Positions 18,701 through 31,381 of a stretch of 64,000 bases of DNA are shown here, in pieces (the stretch's first letter is position 1; every line of letters starts with the position of its first letter). The stretch covers positions 12,677,501 through 12,741,500 of the forward strand of contig NC_079880.1 in assembly GCF_029227915.1 (NCBI RefSeq). Reading direction: 5' to 3'. The DNA is from Hydractinia symbiolongicarpus (Eukaryota > Cnidaria > Hydrozoa > Anthoathecata > Hydractiniidae). Both the position numbers and the translations under genes were made by a program. The notes beneath the pieces were generated by a model. That model worked only from the letters and a program-made list of their open reading frames with translations, was not told the DNA's origin and ran no database searches.

Positions 18701-20389
18701 TTGACTGAAAGTTATATACTAAAATAGCAGGTGTGACTTTTGCATGTGACCCTTATCTATATTATAATGCTCGCGTATGTCTAACTGTTAGTCTGTGAAC
18801 TAAAATGCTCACTGAGAGTAGCGATGGGCGAACTCACGTAGATTTTTGCATAAAGACCAGTTTTATAATTATGAAGCGGCGTCAAACAGAAAATAGCATA
18901 GTAGAAGTATTTATACCGATATGCACTTTATTGCATCACAACAAATGCTAAATGTTCTGAAAACGAGGTTGGTCCACTTGCCTTAAAAGAAGCTTCAAAC
19001 GAATGCGAGCGTTGCTAAACTCATTGATGCGGAAGGAGTTAATATTTAAGGTCACACCAGTTGACTCAATGTTTTGGTTAAATTTTCGTATAATTAGCTA
19101 TCATAATACGTGACAATGTATCTTTCAACGAAGACCAAGTGTTACAATACATTATATACAACATTGTAGCTGAGCCAGTATCCTTTCAAACAAAAAACCT
19201 GAAGTCTTAAAAGTATATGCCGGACTTGTAATTTAGTCAAAGAATAACAAATCAGTGTTTTTTTTGTAAACTATAAAATTAATGTGAGGATAAAGTTTTT
19301 CACTTGTTGTAAGATTAACCAAAAAAAGAAAATAATCATATGTTGGGTGTTTTAGACTACTTTTTCGTGTTCCGGATACAGACTGTTGCAAAATAGGCTG
19401 TCTATTCACGCAAATCACAGCTTTATAGGCGAAATGAAGTGACTTCCCTGCCTTGTTGGAAGATCGTGTGAACAAAAGAACTGAAACAGATGGCTACTTA
19501 GCAAACAAATGTTATATATTCACTTCAATGCAACTGAGGCATTTTGTATCTTTTCTAACATGGGTAAGCGATAAGAGCATAAGAGAGGGTACTCATGAAG
19601 GAGATAGTGGCTGGGTTGGTACGCCATGACTCTTTTATATTTAAATTTCACTCGTTCACCTAGACAACTATCGATACTCTAGTTCTTGCGCACTTCAATA
19701 ATCACGTTTGCTCATTGTTTTAAAGAAAACACACGGAAAAAACAAGAAAGGAATTGAAAAAAAAAGTTAACTGTGTTTTTTATTTAAAACTAATTTCTAA
19801 TCGTTAGCTACATAACAAGTACTCCATATAAAAGTATTATAAAAATTTATGTAAAACATGCGCCATCTTGCTGCCGCGTCCCCTGAAATCTTCTGATCCT
19901 AATATATGAATAAGCAATGTGTTTTATTTTTCTCTCTTCTATGACTCTGGACCCTCATAAAGCCCCACTAACGGTCAATAATGATAACATTACCGATGCA
20001 ATAAAATACGGGCACACAGGGATGACTCACAAATCGCAAATTGTACCCAGACTTTCCAGAGTTTGGATTCTACACCACTTTCCTCCTTCCTGCGATAAAA
20101 TGTTAAATAAAAAATAGTAGTATACAGGTATTGTCAAGTTCTGACATGGGAACAAGGTTGAAATCACTCGACGCTCCTGGTTTATACATGTCAAATTAAT
20201 TTCTTCATATTCTTCAAAAAATCAATGTTCTCAGGTAAAAATTAGTTAAAACTTAAATGATTCAACCCTTCCTAAACATTCTAACTTTCTAAAAACTCAT
20301 TAAATAACAAATAGGAACAACTTCGTACAATTTGTATCTACAGTTATATGATCCGGAGTTCATACAACGTGATTTGGAGTAAAGCTTCG
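15747..20389. other. Non-coding duplicated DNA
   Basis: No credible gene. It holds a 29-bp perfect palindrome at 15915-15943 (14-bp arms), an AAAATCAAAAA-type low-complexity block (16000-16075), and several CAACCTCG/CGAGGTTG ends of a MITE family (about 16565, 17805, 18565, 18970). A GTGGATTAATCCAC hairpin near 17218-17231 is followed by a Helitron-like TCTTTATAATGCG start. Bases about 17866-18894 are absent from copy B, where the pogo-like transposon sits instead. The short ORFs here (for example 17193-17402) are not preserved as proteins. Confidence 0.5.
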
Positions 20390-22256
20390 TCAATTGTATT
20401 CTTGTAATTTGGAATAGGGAAGCTTAGAGCTTGAGGTATATGGCGGTGGCGCTGTCGTTTGCATATTATTTGATGTATTTACAACCATGATGTTGGCTGG
20501 TGACATTGCTGGTGCCATGACAAATTGTGTTCGTTGACGACGACGATAACAACGACAGCAACACGAGATTAATGCAATCACCAGTGCGATTGCTCCAACT
20601 ATGATAACAATTCTTATCGTTTGACTTTGTGAATACCACCACGCAAGAAATTCTAAAAAAGAGAACAAAATCTGTAAGTTGGCACAGCTACAATATTATT
20701 GCTTCAATTGGACGTCACAAGGCTAGAGTAAAGCATTGCTATTTGAGATCTTTGATCTTTAAGACGACAGAATTGGAAAACACTTAATTACAATGTACAC
20801 AAGACAAATTCACTCTGAATAGCTTTGCACTATAGAAATATATTTTTCAAATTCGTCGTGTAAAGCATACCTAACCAAAATTTGTCGTGTAAGGCTAAGC
20901 ATAACTAGCACTAGAAACTTGCTTTCTTGGCCTTTCTTTGAGTAACTTACCGTTGCAATCATTGTGTGCAACACGTTCGTCCATAACTGGTATTGTTGCT
21001 GTGAAAATGAGGGTCTTTACTCGTAGGTTGATCTAAAAAGTTAAAAAATTCTAAAATAATCCGGTGGTTCCATTACGTCAAGATATGTATCGTTGGCAAC
21101 GAAATTAGGATGTTTAAGCTGTTGTTGATTTTAAAAAGAAATATTTAGGGTGTTATTAAGTCGGTAATTTCACGACGTCAGAAACCAATAATGAATTGCT
21201 ATATAATTTGAGTCATTTGCATGCTTGGCTAGATATGTTAACGATGGCTATTGCAGGACAATAAAGCTTGGTCACACGCATCAAAATAATCAAAGTTCTT
21301 GACTGGCTGGCAAAACAAACAGATTTGTGAATGTCTCAGGATTCTGGGTAATTCTGGTACCAACTATGCCCACATGCTGCATTTACAAGTTTTAATCACT
21401 TTTTTGCGCCTTTTTTTGCGCCTCTTTTCGCCCTTTCTTACTCCTAGATTTGTGAGCTCCCCTCGAACTTTTTAGTTTACGCAAACTTATAAATTCCAGC
21501 ATAGAGGAATGTTTGTTATTATTTTTTTTCATGGCCAAAAATACCATGAGGTTACAAGGAGAAATGTACTTTATTACTTCTGCATGTAAGCAGAGCTAAA
21601 TAAGAAGAAACGCCGATGCCTCTTTATTAACCAAGTTGCCAATGCACGTACCTTTTCATGTACAACATTTTATAAACGACTTAATCTTTCAAAAAATAAA
21701 GGAAATAGTAAACAATAGCCAGACTAAAGGAAGTAAGTGAAGAAAAAAAAAGGACAAACAACAGGAATAATTAAAAAAAAAGTTCACAAAGCAGAACATG
21801 AAATATCAAGAAAAGGACAGACATTTAAGACATATAACATACCTTTATGTGTATGTTATCGTTAGAGTCATCTTTCAACTGAACATTAATGTACAGACCA
21901 GCCAGTCCACCAAGTGATGCTCCGGGGATTGGAATATCTGTTGAAGAGTCAAATTCTTTTTCATAACTAAGTTCTATCGCTTCAATGGTCAGTTCAATTT
22001 TAATTTTTGGTGGCTTGCAATTTACCAATGTTACACCAACACTTGTAGTTTTTCCATCAACTTCACTTTCGCATTTATAAGACAATCCATCTTGTGTGCA
22101 ACCACCCAAAGTTTCTAAAAATAAAAAATATTCCGTTTATCATCCCATCTGTGTTTTTTTATCTGGTTCCTTCATAATATATATACCTTTAGCAACCACA
22201 AGTATTAAAACAACTTCACAACAAAATTTCCACACGTTCGCCATCTTAACATTCAT
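20390..22256 (-). CDS. Four-exon type I membrane protein with PPPY tail (host-type gene)
   Basis: Exons on the minus strand: 22256-22187, 22114-21843, 21032-20951, 20652-20390. All three introns are GT-AG with good donors (AAAG|GTATAT, AAAG|GTATGT, AACG|GTAAGT) and pyrimidine-A acceptors, and the phases match, giving 228 residues. Exon 1 is a signal peptide (MANVWKFCCEVVLILVVA, with an upstream in-frame ATG). Exons 2-3 encode a beta-rich ectodomain with about five cysteines. Exon 4 encodes a transmembrane helix (IVIIVGAIALVIALI), a CCCRC palmitoylation-like cluster, a basic stop-transfer and a Pro-rich tail with PPPY. The layout is like Shisa/CYYR1-type adaptors; homology is not claimed. PPPY should bind WW domains. 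Copy B is intact too. Confidence 0.75.
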
Positions 22257-22657
22257 GAAAAGCTGGCACAAAATAAAGGCGTATGGTTCATGCCACAAAT
22301 TGTTCTATTATATTCTCAGAAGGGAACAATGGACGTCTGTGCTTATTGGTTTACACTTACAATTAAAAATTAAAAAATAATAATGGTCACTATACTACAG
22401 TTAAAATTAATACGTTAACGTAACACAAAGTAGACTTAAATTTCGTACCCAGGTTATATTTTACATACTGAATCAACCTCGTTTCCCGGACTTTTTGTCT
22501 CTTATTGGCGCTGCGCTTATTTATAGGTCTGACGAAGAAGATCCTTGATTGGTCGAGACTTTTCACCTAATTATGCGAAAGATAAAAAGTCACTCGGTCT
22601 GTGAAATATTCATGCTGAGATTAACTGTAAACAATAAAGATAGCCGACACTGTGCAT

Positions 22658-22765
22658 ACATGTTTTCAACCTCGTCCCCAGGGCTTGTTAGGCTTTTTAT
22701 ATTTGGACAAGGCCGTCCAAATATAAAAAGCCTAACAAGCCCTGGGGACGAGGTTGACATGTTTT
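22658..22765. mobile_element. 90-bp perfect-hairpin MITE with 9-bp target duplication
   Basis: The element 22667-22756 is two 42-bp perfect inverted arms (CAACCTCGTCCCCAGGGC at each tip) around a 6-base centre (AAGGCC). It is flanked by ACATGTTTT at 22658-22666 and 22757-22765. Copy B has the empty site with a single ACATGTTTT (51699-51707). Ends of the same type (CAACCTCG...) occur at other places in both copies, so it is a small member of a resident family. Confidence 0.85.
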
Positions 22766-25156
22766 GTATCATAGAAAAATATTTTGCCAAAAATATCTAG
22801 AATTTCAATTAGATTGAAGTACCTAGTTTACTCTTCACTTAGATGTACTTGTGGGTAGCTACATGCTGCTTACGATCAGATTAATAATAGCAACCAGCCA
22901 TGACAATGCCTAGCTAGCTAAAACAAGCGTGTAAAAAGATAGGTACAGATAGATAGGTACTACTTTGTTAATTATTATTATTATTACTACTGAACATTAG
23001 AATATAAAGTAAGCGTAGCTAGCTACATAAACGAAAACACAGATAAGGGATTGCATGCATTTGCCATGCTGATTAAACAGATTTCACCCATTGCAGGAGA
23101 TTATAAAGCTATATTATATATATAAATAGAGCTCGCTATATTAAATCACAAAACAATGTTCACAAAGATATTTAGCAATATTGATAAACTAATGACAGAA
23201 ATTGTCAAGATTTGCTATAGCTTAAATATTACATCATAATTTATGCAGCTAATTAACTCTAAAATTTTTTAAATGTTAATAGCTTGAGAACAAAAAGAGT
23301 ATTTTAAAGAAATTAAAAAGACTTGTTAACCAACATTTAGAGCTTTATAATATAAGCCCAACATAATTTTATACATTGGGTTCCCTTTAATATTTTTGTC
23401 GTTTTCCTTCATTGCATCACTAATTCCAAACAAGCTCTCATCTGCCTCAAACTTCCACTGTTCCAAGTTCAATACAGCAGCAGAAAAACAATTTCATTCA
23501 AGTATTCTACCTGACCATTTAGAATGGAATTTAGGTGTTGACCAAAACAATATTTTTTTCATTTTTAACTAGGAAAGGTCAGCAAGTAAATGAAAAATAA
23601 TTGATTTTCCAATTCTACTAGGCAAAAGTGCCACCACATCATTGCCCTTAAACAAAAGCCTGGAAATATATAATTTGCTTTGGTTTCAGGCAAAATGTAA
23701 AATATATATACGCTTTAAAACATCAATATATACTTTAGAGTCATAACAACCTAAGTCTTCCCGGTACATTCTTTACTAAGAAGTTACGTTTCCACCGATC
23801 ACAATAAAGTCCGGACCCTAATAATTAAATTGAAACTCGCTCACCAAAGACTAGGGAGCAAACCGGATAAACGAGACACGAGTGCATTAATTAGAAATCT
23901 GCGAAAATTACAGATTTTTTGCCAGCCTCTATCAGGGCCATGTTTGTCCCGCCGTCCAATATGCAAAAAGAGACAACAGGACCTGGTATCGAGGTTGGTA
24001 CTGACTCACATTTGACGGATGATGGTATCCATCGATTGTGAATAATGATTTACTTTACACACGATATTTTAATAAGAGCTAGTTAAACCTGATGTGCAAA
24101 TAACTTTAATTTGTTTTTTTTAATAGTATGAACACAACTTCTAAAAGCAGTCTCAATTTGTTCTATTCATGGAAAATTATTTTTGTTTTGGATCAAAAAT
24201 TAAAATTGCTTTGTTTTTTACAATGCGGAACATGATGGTAATATTAAATAAAATTTTGATCTCATTACCGTTTTAGGCCGTAATATTTCATCGACAGGGA
24301 CACCATTTTGAATTTTCGCAATGCACCTCGGGACAGCTGGTGCATCTGAGAACAAGATTACAGCCACTTTGGAACTTGGAAATTCATAATCGCTGGGCTG
24401 ATGTAGCTCGCAACGCTCCTCGACAATATAAGAAAAATACGTATCCAAATGCCTATCCTAAGTTTTAATCTAAATGGGATTTGCATGTTGATAGGAAAAA
24501 TTTAATTTTAAGAAGCAAATTGTTATATGATCAAAACAATAATGTAACTTATTTTCGTAGTAATCGAGGCAAGATACGTATGCGCTTGATAGCGCATGCT
24601 TTAATAGAACTTCCCACCCATTTTTACTCACAAGTCAATTTTATTCGTAGCTACGGGTTAGATGATTCACAGTGAAAAAATTCTGTCTAATGGTGAAAGT
24701 GTATCAAGAGGTTATTTTCGGTTGAACAAAGTGAATAAGAAAATAATGACATAAAAACGTCACATATGATGAACGAATTTATCATGTACGTGTTTTTATG
24801 TCATTGTTTGCTGTTGAAAAATGATATGATCTAAACATTCTAAATATGAAAGAACCTCTAATGTTAGCCAAAAGCCTAAGATAAAACAACGTTGTGACAC
24901 AAGCAGATAAAACTGACTTTAAACTTTAAAAACTTAATATTTTGCGCAAAATCAAGTTTAATATCATAACAATTTATGCAGGTAACCTGTGTTCAGTCCC
25001 AATATTAATGCCACATATAATAGTATGCAAGTTAATAATACAAAACTGAATCGTCAGGTAAGGTAAGTAACACCGAAAAGTTTCGTATGTTTCATTGTGC
25101 ATTTTTGTATGTTCTGGTATATAATAATTTTACTATGGCGAAGAAAACACTTTTAA
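22766..25156. other. Non-coding duplicated DNA with one inverted repeat
   Basis: AT-rich, with TAGCTAGCTA-type runs before about 23040, no gene recognised. A CGAGGTTG end at 23990-23997 pairs in orientation with a CAACCTCG end at 22483-22490 and may mark an older 1.5-kb transposon. An inverted repeat at 24745-24805 (AATGACATAAAAACGT versus ACGTGTTTTTATGTCATT) marks the left part of a block that is duplicated downstream (53618 and 55820). A 76-codon minus-strand ORF at 24218-24448 is destroyed by a deletion of about 50 bp in copy B and is not called. Confidence 0.45.
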
Positions 25157-28009
25157 TCTCTTATAATAATACGCTAAGTGTGTCCGTCTGTCTGTGACAG
25201 GCAAAGTGGATGTGTTCATTTTCCTTTGATGTAGCCGAAATTTCCTTTCAAGTCTCCGAAGAAGTTATATCCATTTTGCTAGCAGGTTTACTTTGTTTAC
25301 ATCACGTGATCAAAATGGATCAACTTGATTTGCCGAAATAAATTTAACGGCTTTCTGTACAAAAATAGTGTCCCTCGACACCGAAAACAACAACAAAAAA
25401 AGAACGGTCCCTTCGTCTTGAAAAAAGTGCAAAAAGTAATTCAGAGAAAGAAAAGTCCAAGAAGTGAATTAAGAAGTGGTAGCTAGAGCTAGAAGTAAAG
25501 TAGTAAAGTTAGAATTAGAAAATAAAGGCTAGAGTTTGAAGTGGATTTAAAATCAATAATAGTAAGAACTTTGATGTTTTTAGACGTTTAGTTTTTATGT
25601 CACTGGAGCAAGCAGACTCGCATTTTCCAAGAAAAGCCTCAAATTCTTGAAGTTTTATATTTTGGCGCTTTTTTAAAAACAAACCTAGCCACCATATTTG
25701 TTTATGTTTTTGTTGCATAATTAATGTATCCCCTGGTGCGTAACTAATGTGTTTGTCCTAAAATTCAAAATGCTACATAAAGCTGTTAGCTGACTAACAA
25801 ACGGAAAACTTTGGTTTGTTGAACTTACTGCTCACTGTTATGTTATTATTTTTACATTACTATTGTTTCTCTTTATATGTGTTTTACTAAGCATAAATAG
25901 CTAGCTTTAGTTTTAGCTAAGTGTTCCCAGGTTAAGTATATTTAACTGGGGGTCTTAGCTACTGTTAGCTAGCTAATGTTGGCCTCTCCAATGCCTGCGC
26001 TCCTCTCATCCCATGGCTAGCTCTAACCTATGACTTATATTGTTATTCCTTTTTTTTAATTATCTATAGCTACCTTAGTTTCCTTAACTTCTTTTCTTTT
26101 ATGAGCACGATACGAAATCTTTAAAGACTTGAACTTTTGCAGATGTATTTTATATTTCTTTTCGCATTTCCTGTAAACTTTACAAAGGGACCACGTGCAA
26201 TATGACAAGTGGAATTTTTTTTTCCAGAATTTAAAGCGTGCGTGTTTATTTTTTTTATTGTTTTTTTTCTGACATCCTGTTTAACTTTCGTTAGCCTACA
26301 TGTAAAATGCCAGGTTATTTTTTCAGGGGGGTGTAGACATTTGATTGGAAATTTACATGGGTTTTTGACTTTATTTTAATTTAGAGAGGATGTTCGTTCG
26401 GTTTGGGAAGGTTGTTCGTGTTTTTGTTTGTGTTGCAAACTGCTGTTTTTTAAAATTTTCTTTTTTTTGTGGAAAAAAGACCACATGCAAATATACTGAA
26501 AGCACAAATTTTGTAGAATTGGCCTCCACTGAAGGCTGTTATGTAAGCTGTTGGCTTCTTCATAGTTCGTATTATAAACTTTTGTTGGGGAGAATTAAAC
26601 TGCATGTGATGTCATTTTTGCTGGAAGAAAAGTCCATGGTTTCACGTTTTTGTTAAGATTTTTATAATTGTGGTAATATATAACTGTGTTTGGTGATGAT
26701 GAAAAAACTTTTTTGTTTTTTATATTTTTTGAAATGCCTGATTTTTCTATAATTTGATGTGTTTCATAACCTTTGTGTAGAAGGTTTATGGACAATAGCA
26801 ATATAGAACATGCTAAATGAACTGATATTTGTTGATTTGGATGTGCTCCTTAAAAACCGATCTGTTTTACATTTTGTGTTAACTTTTGGGAAGATGGACC
26901 GTATATGCACTTTGTTTTCCAAAAATAATATCTTTGTTGATTCAAATTTACTCCTTATTTATTTTTGACATTCACGTTTAAAATGGTTGGTAAAGGTAAC
27001 TACAGATCATCATACTAAGGAAAATTTTTTTGTGTTCTTAACCTGTTAATTTTTACAATTTGTGTATATATATTTTTGGGATACAGGATAGTATGTAATC
27101 GAATAAATGATTTTCCAGATATAAATTTGATGTTTTTTGACACTTCTGATTGAAATATTAAAGGTTTTCAACGAAGTAAATATTTGAGATGTCTTATTTC
27201 TGACTTTATTACTGTATTATTGTAAGTGTTGTACTTGATTCTATACATTATTTTGATTAGTGTTTCAAGCTCTACACATAATCTTTGTTGATTCAAGTTT
27301 ATTCTTTGCTCATTGATTTTTTGACATTTATGTTTAAAATTGTTGGTAAAGGGCAGTACGGAACTAAAAGAGATTTTTGTGTTCTTAACTGGTTGATTTT
27401 TACATTTTGTGTAAATTTTTGTGGGAGAGGATGGTATGCAACTGAAATGACTGATTTTTCTAGATTTAAATTTGATGTTTTCCAAACTATGGCTTTTTCA
27501 TATTTTTGTATAAGCGTAAGGGAAAAACAATATTTAAACTGTGTAAAAAAGTTATTTTTGTTGATTTGTGCTAACTCTTGGAGGCCTCCTTTTTGACACT
27601 TCAGAAAGAAATACTGAGGGTTTTCAACATAATCACTTATAAGATGTATATACATATTTGAGATGCGTTATTTCTGACTTTGTTATTATCCGTGTTGTGA
27701 CTGTTGGTGTTGTAACTGTCGGTCTTCTTACTGTCGGTTTTGTGAGTTTAGTGTTGTGAGTGTCGATGTTTGAGTGTCGTTGTTGTAACTTTTTATCAAC
27801 TAGATTTTACACCTTGCAAGCTGTTCTTTTTTATTTTGTGTAGGATTTGTGTGGAGGATATAATGCGATTTGATATTTGACATTTTGTGTAAGATTTTAA
27901 GAACATTTTTTTGTATATGCACTGCTGACGTCAGAAAAACATCTAAAAGAACCTATTTTCCCATTGTCCTTCTGCCTAAGTGGATTTCTCCACGGGCCTT
28001 ATCGACTAG
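25157..28009 (+). mobile_element. Helitron H1 (non-autonomous, 2.85 kb)
   Basis: It starts with TCTCTTATAATAATACGC directly after an A. It ends with a hairpin GTGGATTTCTCCAC (27980-27993), 12 spacer bases and CTAG (28006-28009). These are the canonical Helitron features: 5' TC, 3' hairpin plus CTRR, A|T insertion, no target duplication. The flanking target (TTTTAA|TATAATAATAAA) is uninterrupted in copy B (54038/54039) and in the duplicated block (56240/56241). The interior from about 25330 to 27880 is an AT-rich degenerate minisatellite without a Rep/helicase gene. Confidence 0.85.
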
Positions 28010-31000
28010 TCTCTATAATAATACGCCAGTTCCGTGTGTCTGTAACATGCAAAGTGGATGTCTTCATTTTCCTTTGATGTTGCCGAAAAATGCATGTCTA
28101 ATATGTTAAATTTTCTGACGTTACGACGCGACGAAAATAACACTACTTTAACGTTAATCTTATATATTAATTCCCTTGCGTGAGTAAAACTGTGAGTCCA
28201 CGACACGGAAATCACGGGTCACTTTCTTATGACGTGGCTGTACGCTAAAATTTAACTAAAAAGATTAGGGATGTACTTCATAGAAATCGCACATAAGGTG
28301 TAAATATATAACCCGCTGCTAATAACGATATAAATATATATATACCCTTATGCCAAAAAACTCTATGTTAGCATATATATATATAGGTATCGCTACATAT
28401 GAAACGGTATTAGATATTCACAAAGCATACGGACTGTTAAATGAAGTTCCTAGCATAAAACGGAAAATGTGTTTACGAAAAAGATGGCTGTTCTTTTTGA
28501 GTATTCTCTACTCTTTCATTCAAAATAAATCTTTAAAAAAACATTTGAAGAAGAGCATGGTTTTATAAATTAATCATAGCAAGGTTCTGTAAGGTTTTTT
28601 CATGTTTTATGTTCAGTTTTGATTATATTATTGTTGCCAGACATGTTTTATAGCTAGCATCATAAAAAGCCAACCACCACCAACAACTAGCTAGCTAGCT
28701 AGGAATATATATATATATGTAGCCATGTTCTTTATACCTAGCTAAGTCTCCAGTTTATATTTAAGTGGCTAGCTATTAGCTGCTGTAGCTAGCTAATGCT
28801 AGCTTTAAACTAAAGATTCCCAGTATATATATTCCCACAAAACCCATCAAACGTTATTAGCTAACCCTGAAAATTTTAAACAGTTTCCTGGTTTTTTTTT
28901 GGTTTGCGAAGTTCTTTTCCTCCAAATATTCTGAAAATAAAGTTCAGAAATTACTTATTTTTAAAATGTAAATTTAATTTGTTTCAAATTGTGGTTTTGA
29001 CATTTTCATGTAAGAATTTGTGGGCAAAAACCTTAATCAGCATGCTAAAAGAACTGAATTTAGAATTACTAAACACAACCATTTTCTTACATTTAGTGTA
29101 AACTTTTGTGCATATGGCTTATATTTAATACACCAAAAAAGCTACTTTGTTGATTTCAATTTTATACTCTTTGTAAGCTATTTTTTTCTTCTTTTTGACA
29201 TTTTGAATTAACTTATTGTTGTAGAAGGCATATAATATACATGCATATAAAAAAATTGAATTTTGCAAATTTCTGTTTTACCACTCAATTTTTACATTTT
29301 ATAAGTTATTTGGAACAGAATGGTATGAAATAGACCAAAATACCTGATCTTAGTTGTTTTTAATTTACAGGCTGTGTCTGTGAAACTTTAAGGGGAACAT
29401 TTGGTGGAAGACAATGGCATGACATATACTGATAGAACTGATTTTTGTTGTGTTAGATGTTATATCTGAACCTTTTTGACATTTTATGTTAATTTTGCGA
29501 GGAAGGACCATATATATATACACAGAAGAAGAATTCAATTTTTCACCTTGCAAGCTTTGTTTTTCTATATTTTGTATAAATTCTTACTGGGGAGGACTCC
29601 GTGCAATATATCGAAATGACTGATCCTTCTCGATTTAAATTTGATGTGTTCTAAATCGTATATAGTTTTGGAAATTTTGTGTAAGATTTAATGGGTAAGG
29701 GCTAGATGCAATATGTCAAAAAAACTTTTTTTGTTGAATCAGAAGCACTTCCTACAACCATTCTTTTTTTTACAGTTTGTGAAGCTTTTGTGAGGAAAGA
29801 GTGTATGCAATATTATCGAAATAACTGATTTTTGTTGCAAACTGTTTTTCTTTGGCATTTTGGATTAAAATATTGTTTTAGAGTATATGTACCGAAATAA
29901 TTAAATTTTGCAAACTTTGATTTTGTTGTTACCTCTCATTTTTTACATTTTGATTAAACTTTTGTGGGAGACCGTCGGTATGTGAAGGACCAAAATAAGA
30001 GATTTTAGTATTATTTAGAATTTGTATTTTGTGTTGCAAAATTGGTGCAAAAATTGACATAAAATGAACTTATATACAGATTGATTGCTGTTGTTTAACA
30101 TGACTCATTATGACTTATATATATATTTTATGAAAATTTGTGACAGAATACTATGTGAGATTTGAAATTTTGTTTACTTTATTGATGGTAAAACAGCATG
30201 CAAATTGCTAAAAGGACTTTATTAATTTTAGATTTAAACAATGTTATTTTGTTGGCATTTTGTCTAAAGTTTGGTGAGGAAGGACCGTATGCAATATATC
30301 AAATAATGTTTTATTGCATTATAATTTATCCTTGCAAATGCCTTTTTAACACCTTAGATAAAAATTTCTACTTAGGCAAAATTTATTGTTTACTTTTCAC
30401 ATTTTGTGTCAACCTTTGGCAGGGTTTGCAATAAACTAACTGATTTTAACATATACAATGAGAGAGATTTGTGTTTGACATTGATCAGCTTTTTTGTATA
30501 TATGTGACGTTTTGAGTGATTTAAATTTTATGGGTGAGATGTATGTTGAAATGCTTTTAAAAACTTTTTTCCGAATAATTTTCGCATTTGTCAGATGGTC
30601 AGAGCAGTAATTTTAGTAGATTTAGATTTTAAATGTCACATATATACTGCAGTTGTTGAAAACCTTTAATTTTTTTGGTCATTTATATAATAATGCAGAT
30701 GTAAGATGCGCACTGCTGTATTGTTTGTTTTTTGATGGACATATATCTGCTACATAAATTAAATGGAATACAGTGGATTCTTCCACGGGAAACAGCTAGT
30801 ATCCTATATTAAATTAATGAAGCCATTACAGTGCACCTAAAACTTTGAGGCCAAATAACTTGGAAACGAGGTGGTGACGTCAATGATTTTTCACCGCGTG
30901 GGTAACTAGGGACCAACTAGGACCAAATTGGGTAATTTTCCCAAACCTGGGTCCCCGAATCCGTTTCGGAATGGACGGGTTGATGACGTCATCGAAAAAC

Positions 31001-31381
31001 CTTCAAATCCTAATATCTCTGCAACCGTTTACCAAAAGTACATGATCCTATACATTTTCTTAATCAGTGCTTCAAGATCTATACGATGAAGGCAACAGGT
31101 TTACGAATTACTTAAAAAAAATTTTGGGTTTTGACGGTTCATTGCTGACGTCAGCAAAATTTTTAAAACCTTATATCTCCTTAAGCGTTTGTCGAAAACA
31201 TATGATCCTATACATTATTTTGATCAGCGTTTTAACCTCTACACATTACAGGCAACGAATAAACTAAACTTCGCCAATTTTTTTTGTACCTGCACTGCTG
31301 ACGTCAGCAAAAAATCTAAAAAAGCATATTTTCCATTGTCCCTCTGCCTAAGTGGATTACTCCACGGGCCTTATCGACTAG
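28010..31381 (+). mobile_element. Helitron H2 (730 bp, split by a nested Helitron)
   Basis: Its 5' part is 28010-28157 (TCTCTATAATAATACGCC start) and its 3' part 30800-31381 (hairpin GTGGATTACTCCAC, CTAG at 31378-31381). Together they make 730 bp, the same length and order as H3 (726 bp). It begins immediately after the CTAG of H1, head to tail. Confidence 0.85.
28158..30799 (+). mobile_element. Nested Helitron N (2.64 kb)
   Basis: Starts TCTTATATATTAATTCCC after A28157. Ends with hairpin GTGGA-TTCT-TCCAC (30773-30786), nine spacer bases and CTAG (30796-30799), before T30800. The uninterrupted site is seen in H3 (ACGTCAA|TATCCTATATT, 31529/31530) and in the Helitron at 55232/55233. The interior is AT-rich with the same kind of degenerate repeat as H1, and no transposase ORF. 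Its 5' and 3' ends differ from those of H1-H5, so it is another subfamily. Confidence 0.8.

Larger units (their letters stand above)
1..25156 (+). repeat. Tandem unit, copy A
   Basis: This stretch is one of three partial copies of the same long unit. Bases 1 to about 6350 reappear at 57736-63850 (constant offset 57735 at the left end). Bases about 6365 to 25156 reappear at 33322-54038, with offset near 27148 in the Polinton part and near 29040 after the pogo insertion in copy B. The copies differ by scattered substitutions and short indels, so they are not assembly echoes of a single read. The unit holds a Polinton, retroelement scraps and a host-type gene. The copy ends where a Helitron array is inserted between A25156 and T33262. 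Confidence 0.9.

Noticed and set aside
24218-24448. Minus-strand ORF resembling an exon (SDYEFPSSKVAVILF)
   Set aside because: Copy B lost about 50 bp in the middle and the frame; no splice partners found.
27168-27655. Overlapping ORFs on both strands in the Helitron interior
   Set aside because: They arise from AT-rich minisatellite repeats; Phe/Lys/Asn-rich without domain pattern.
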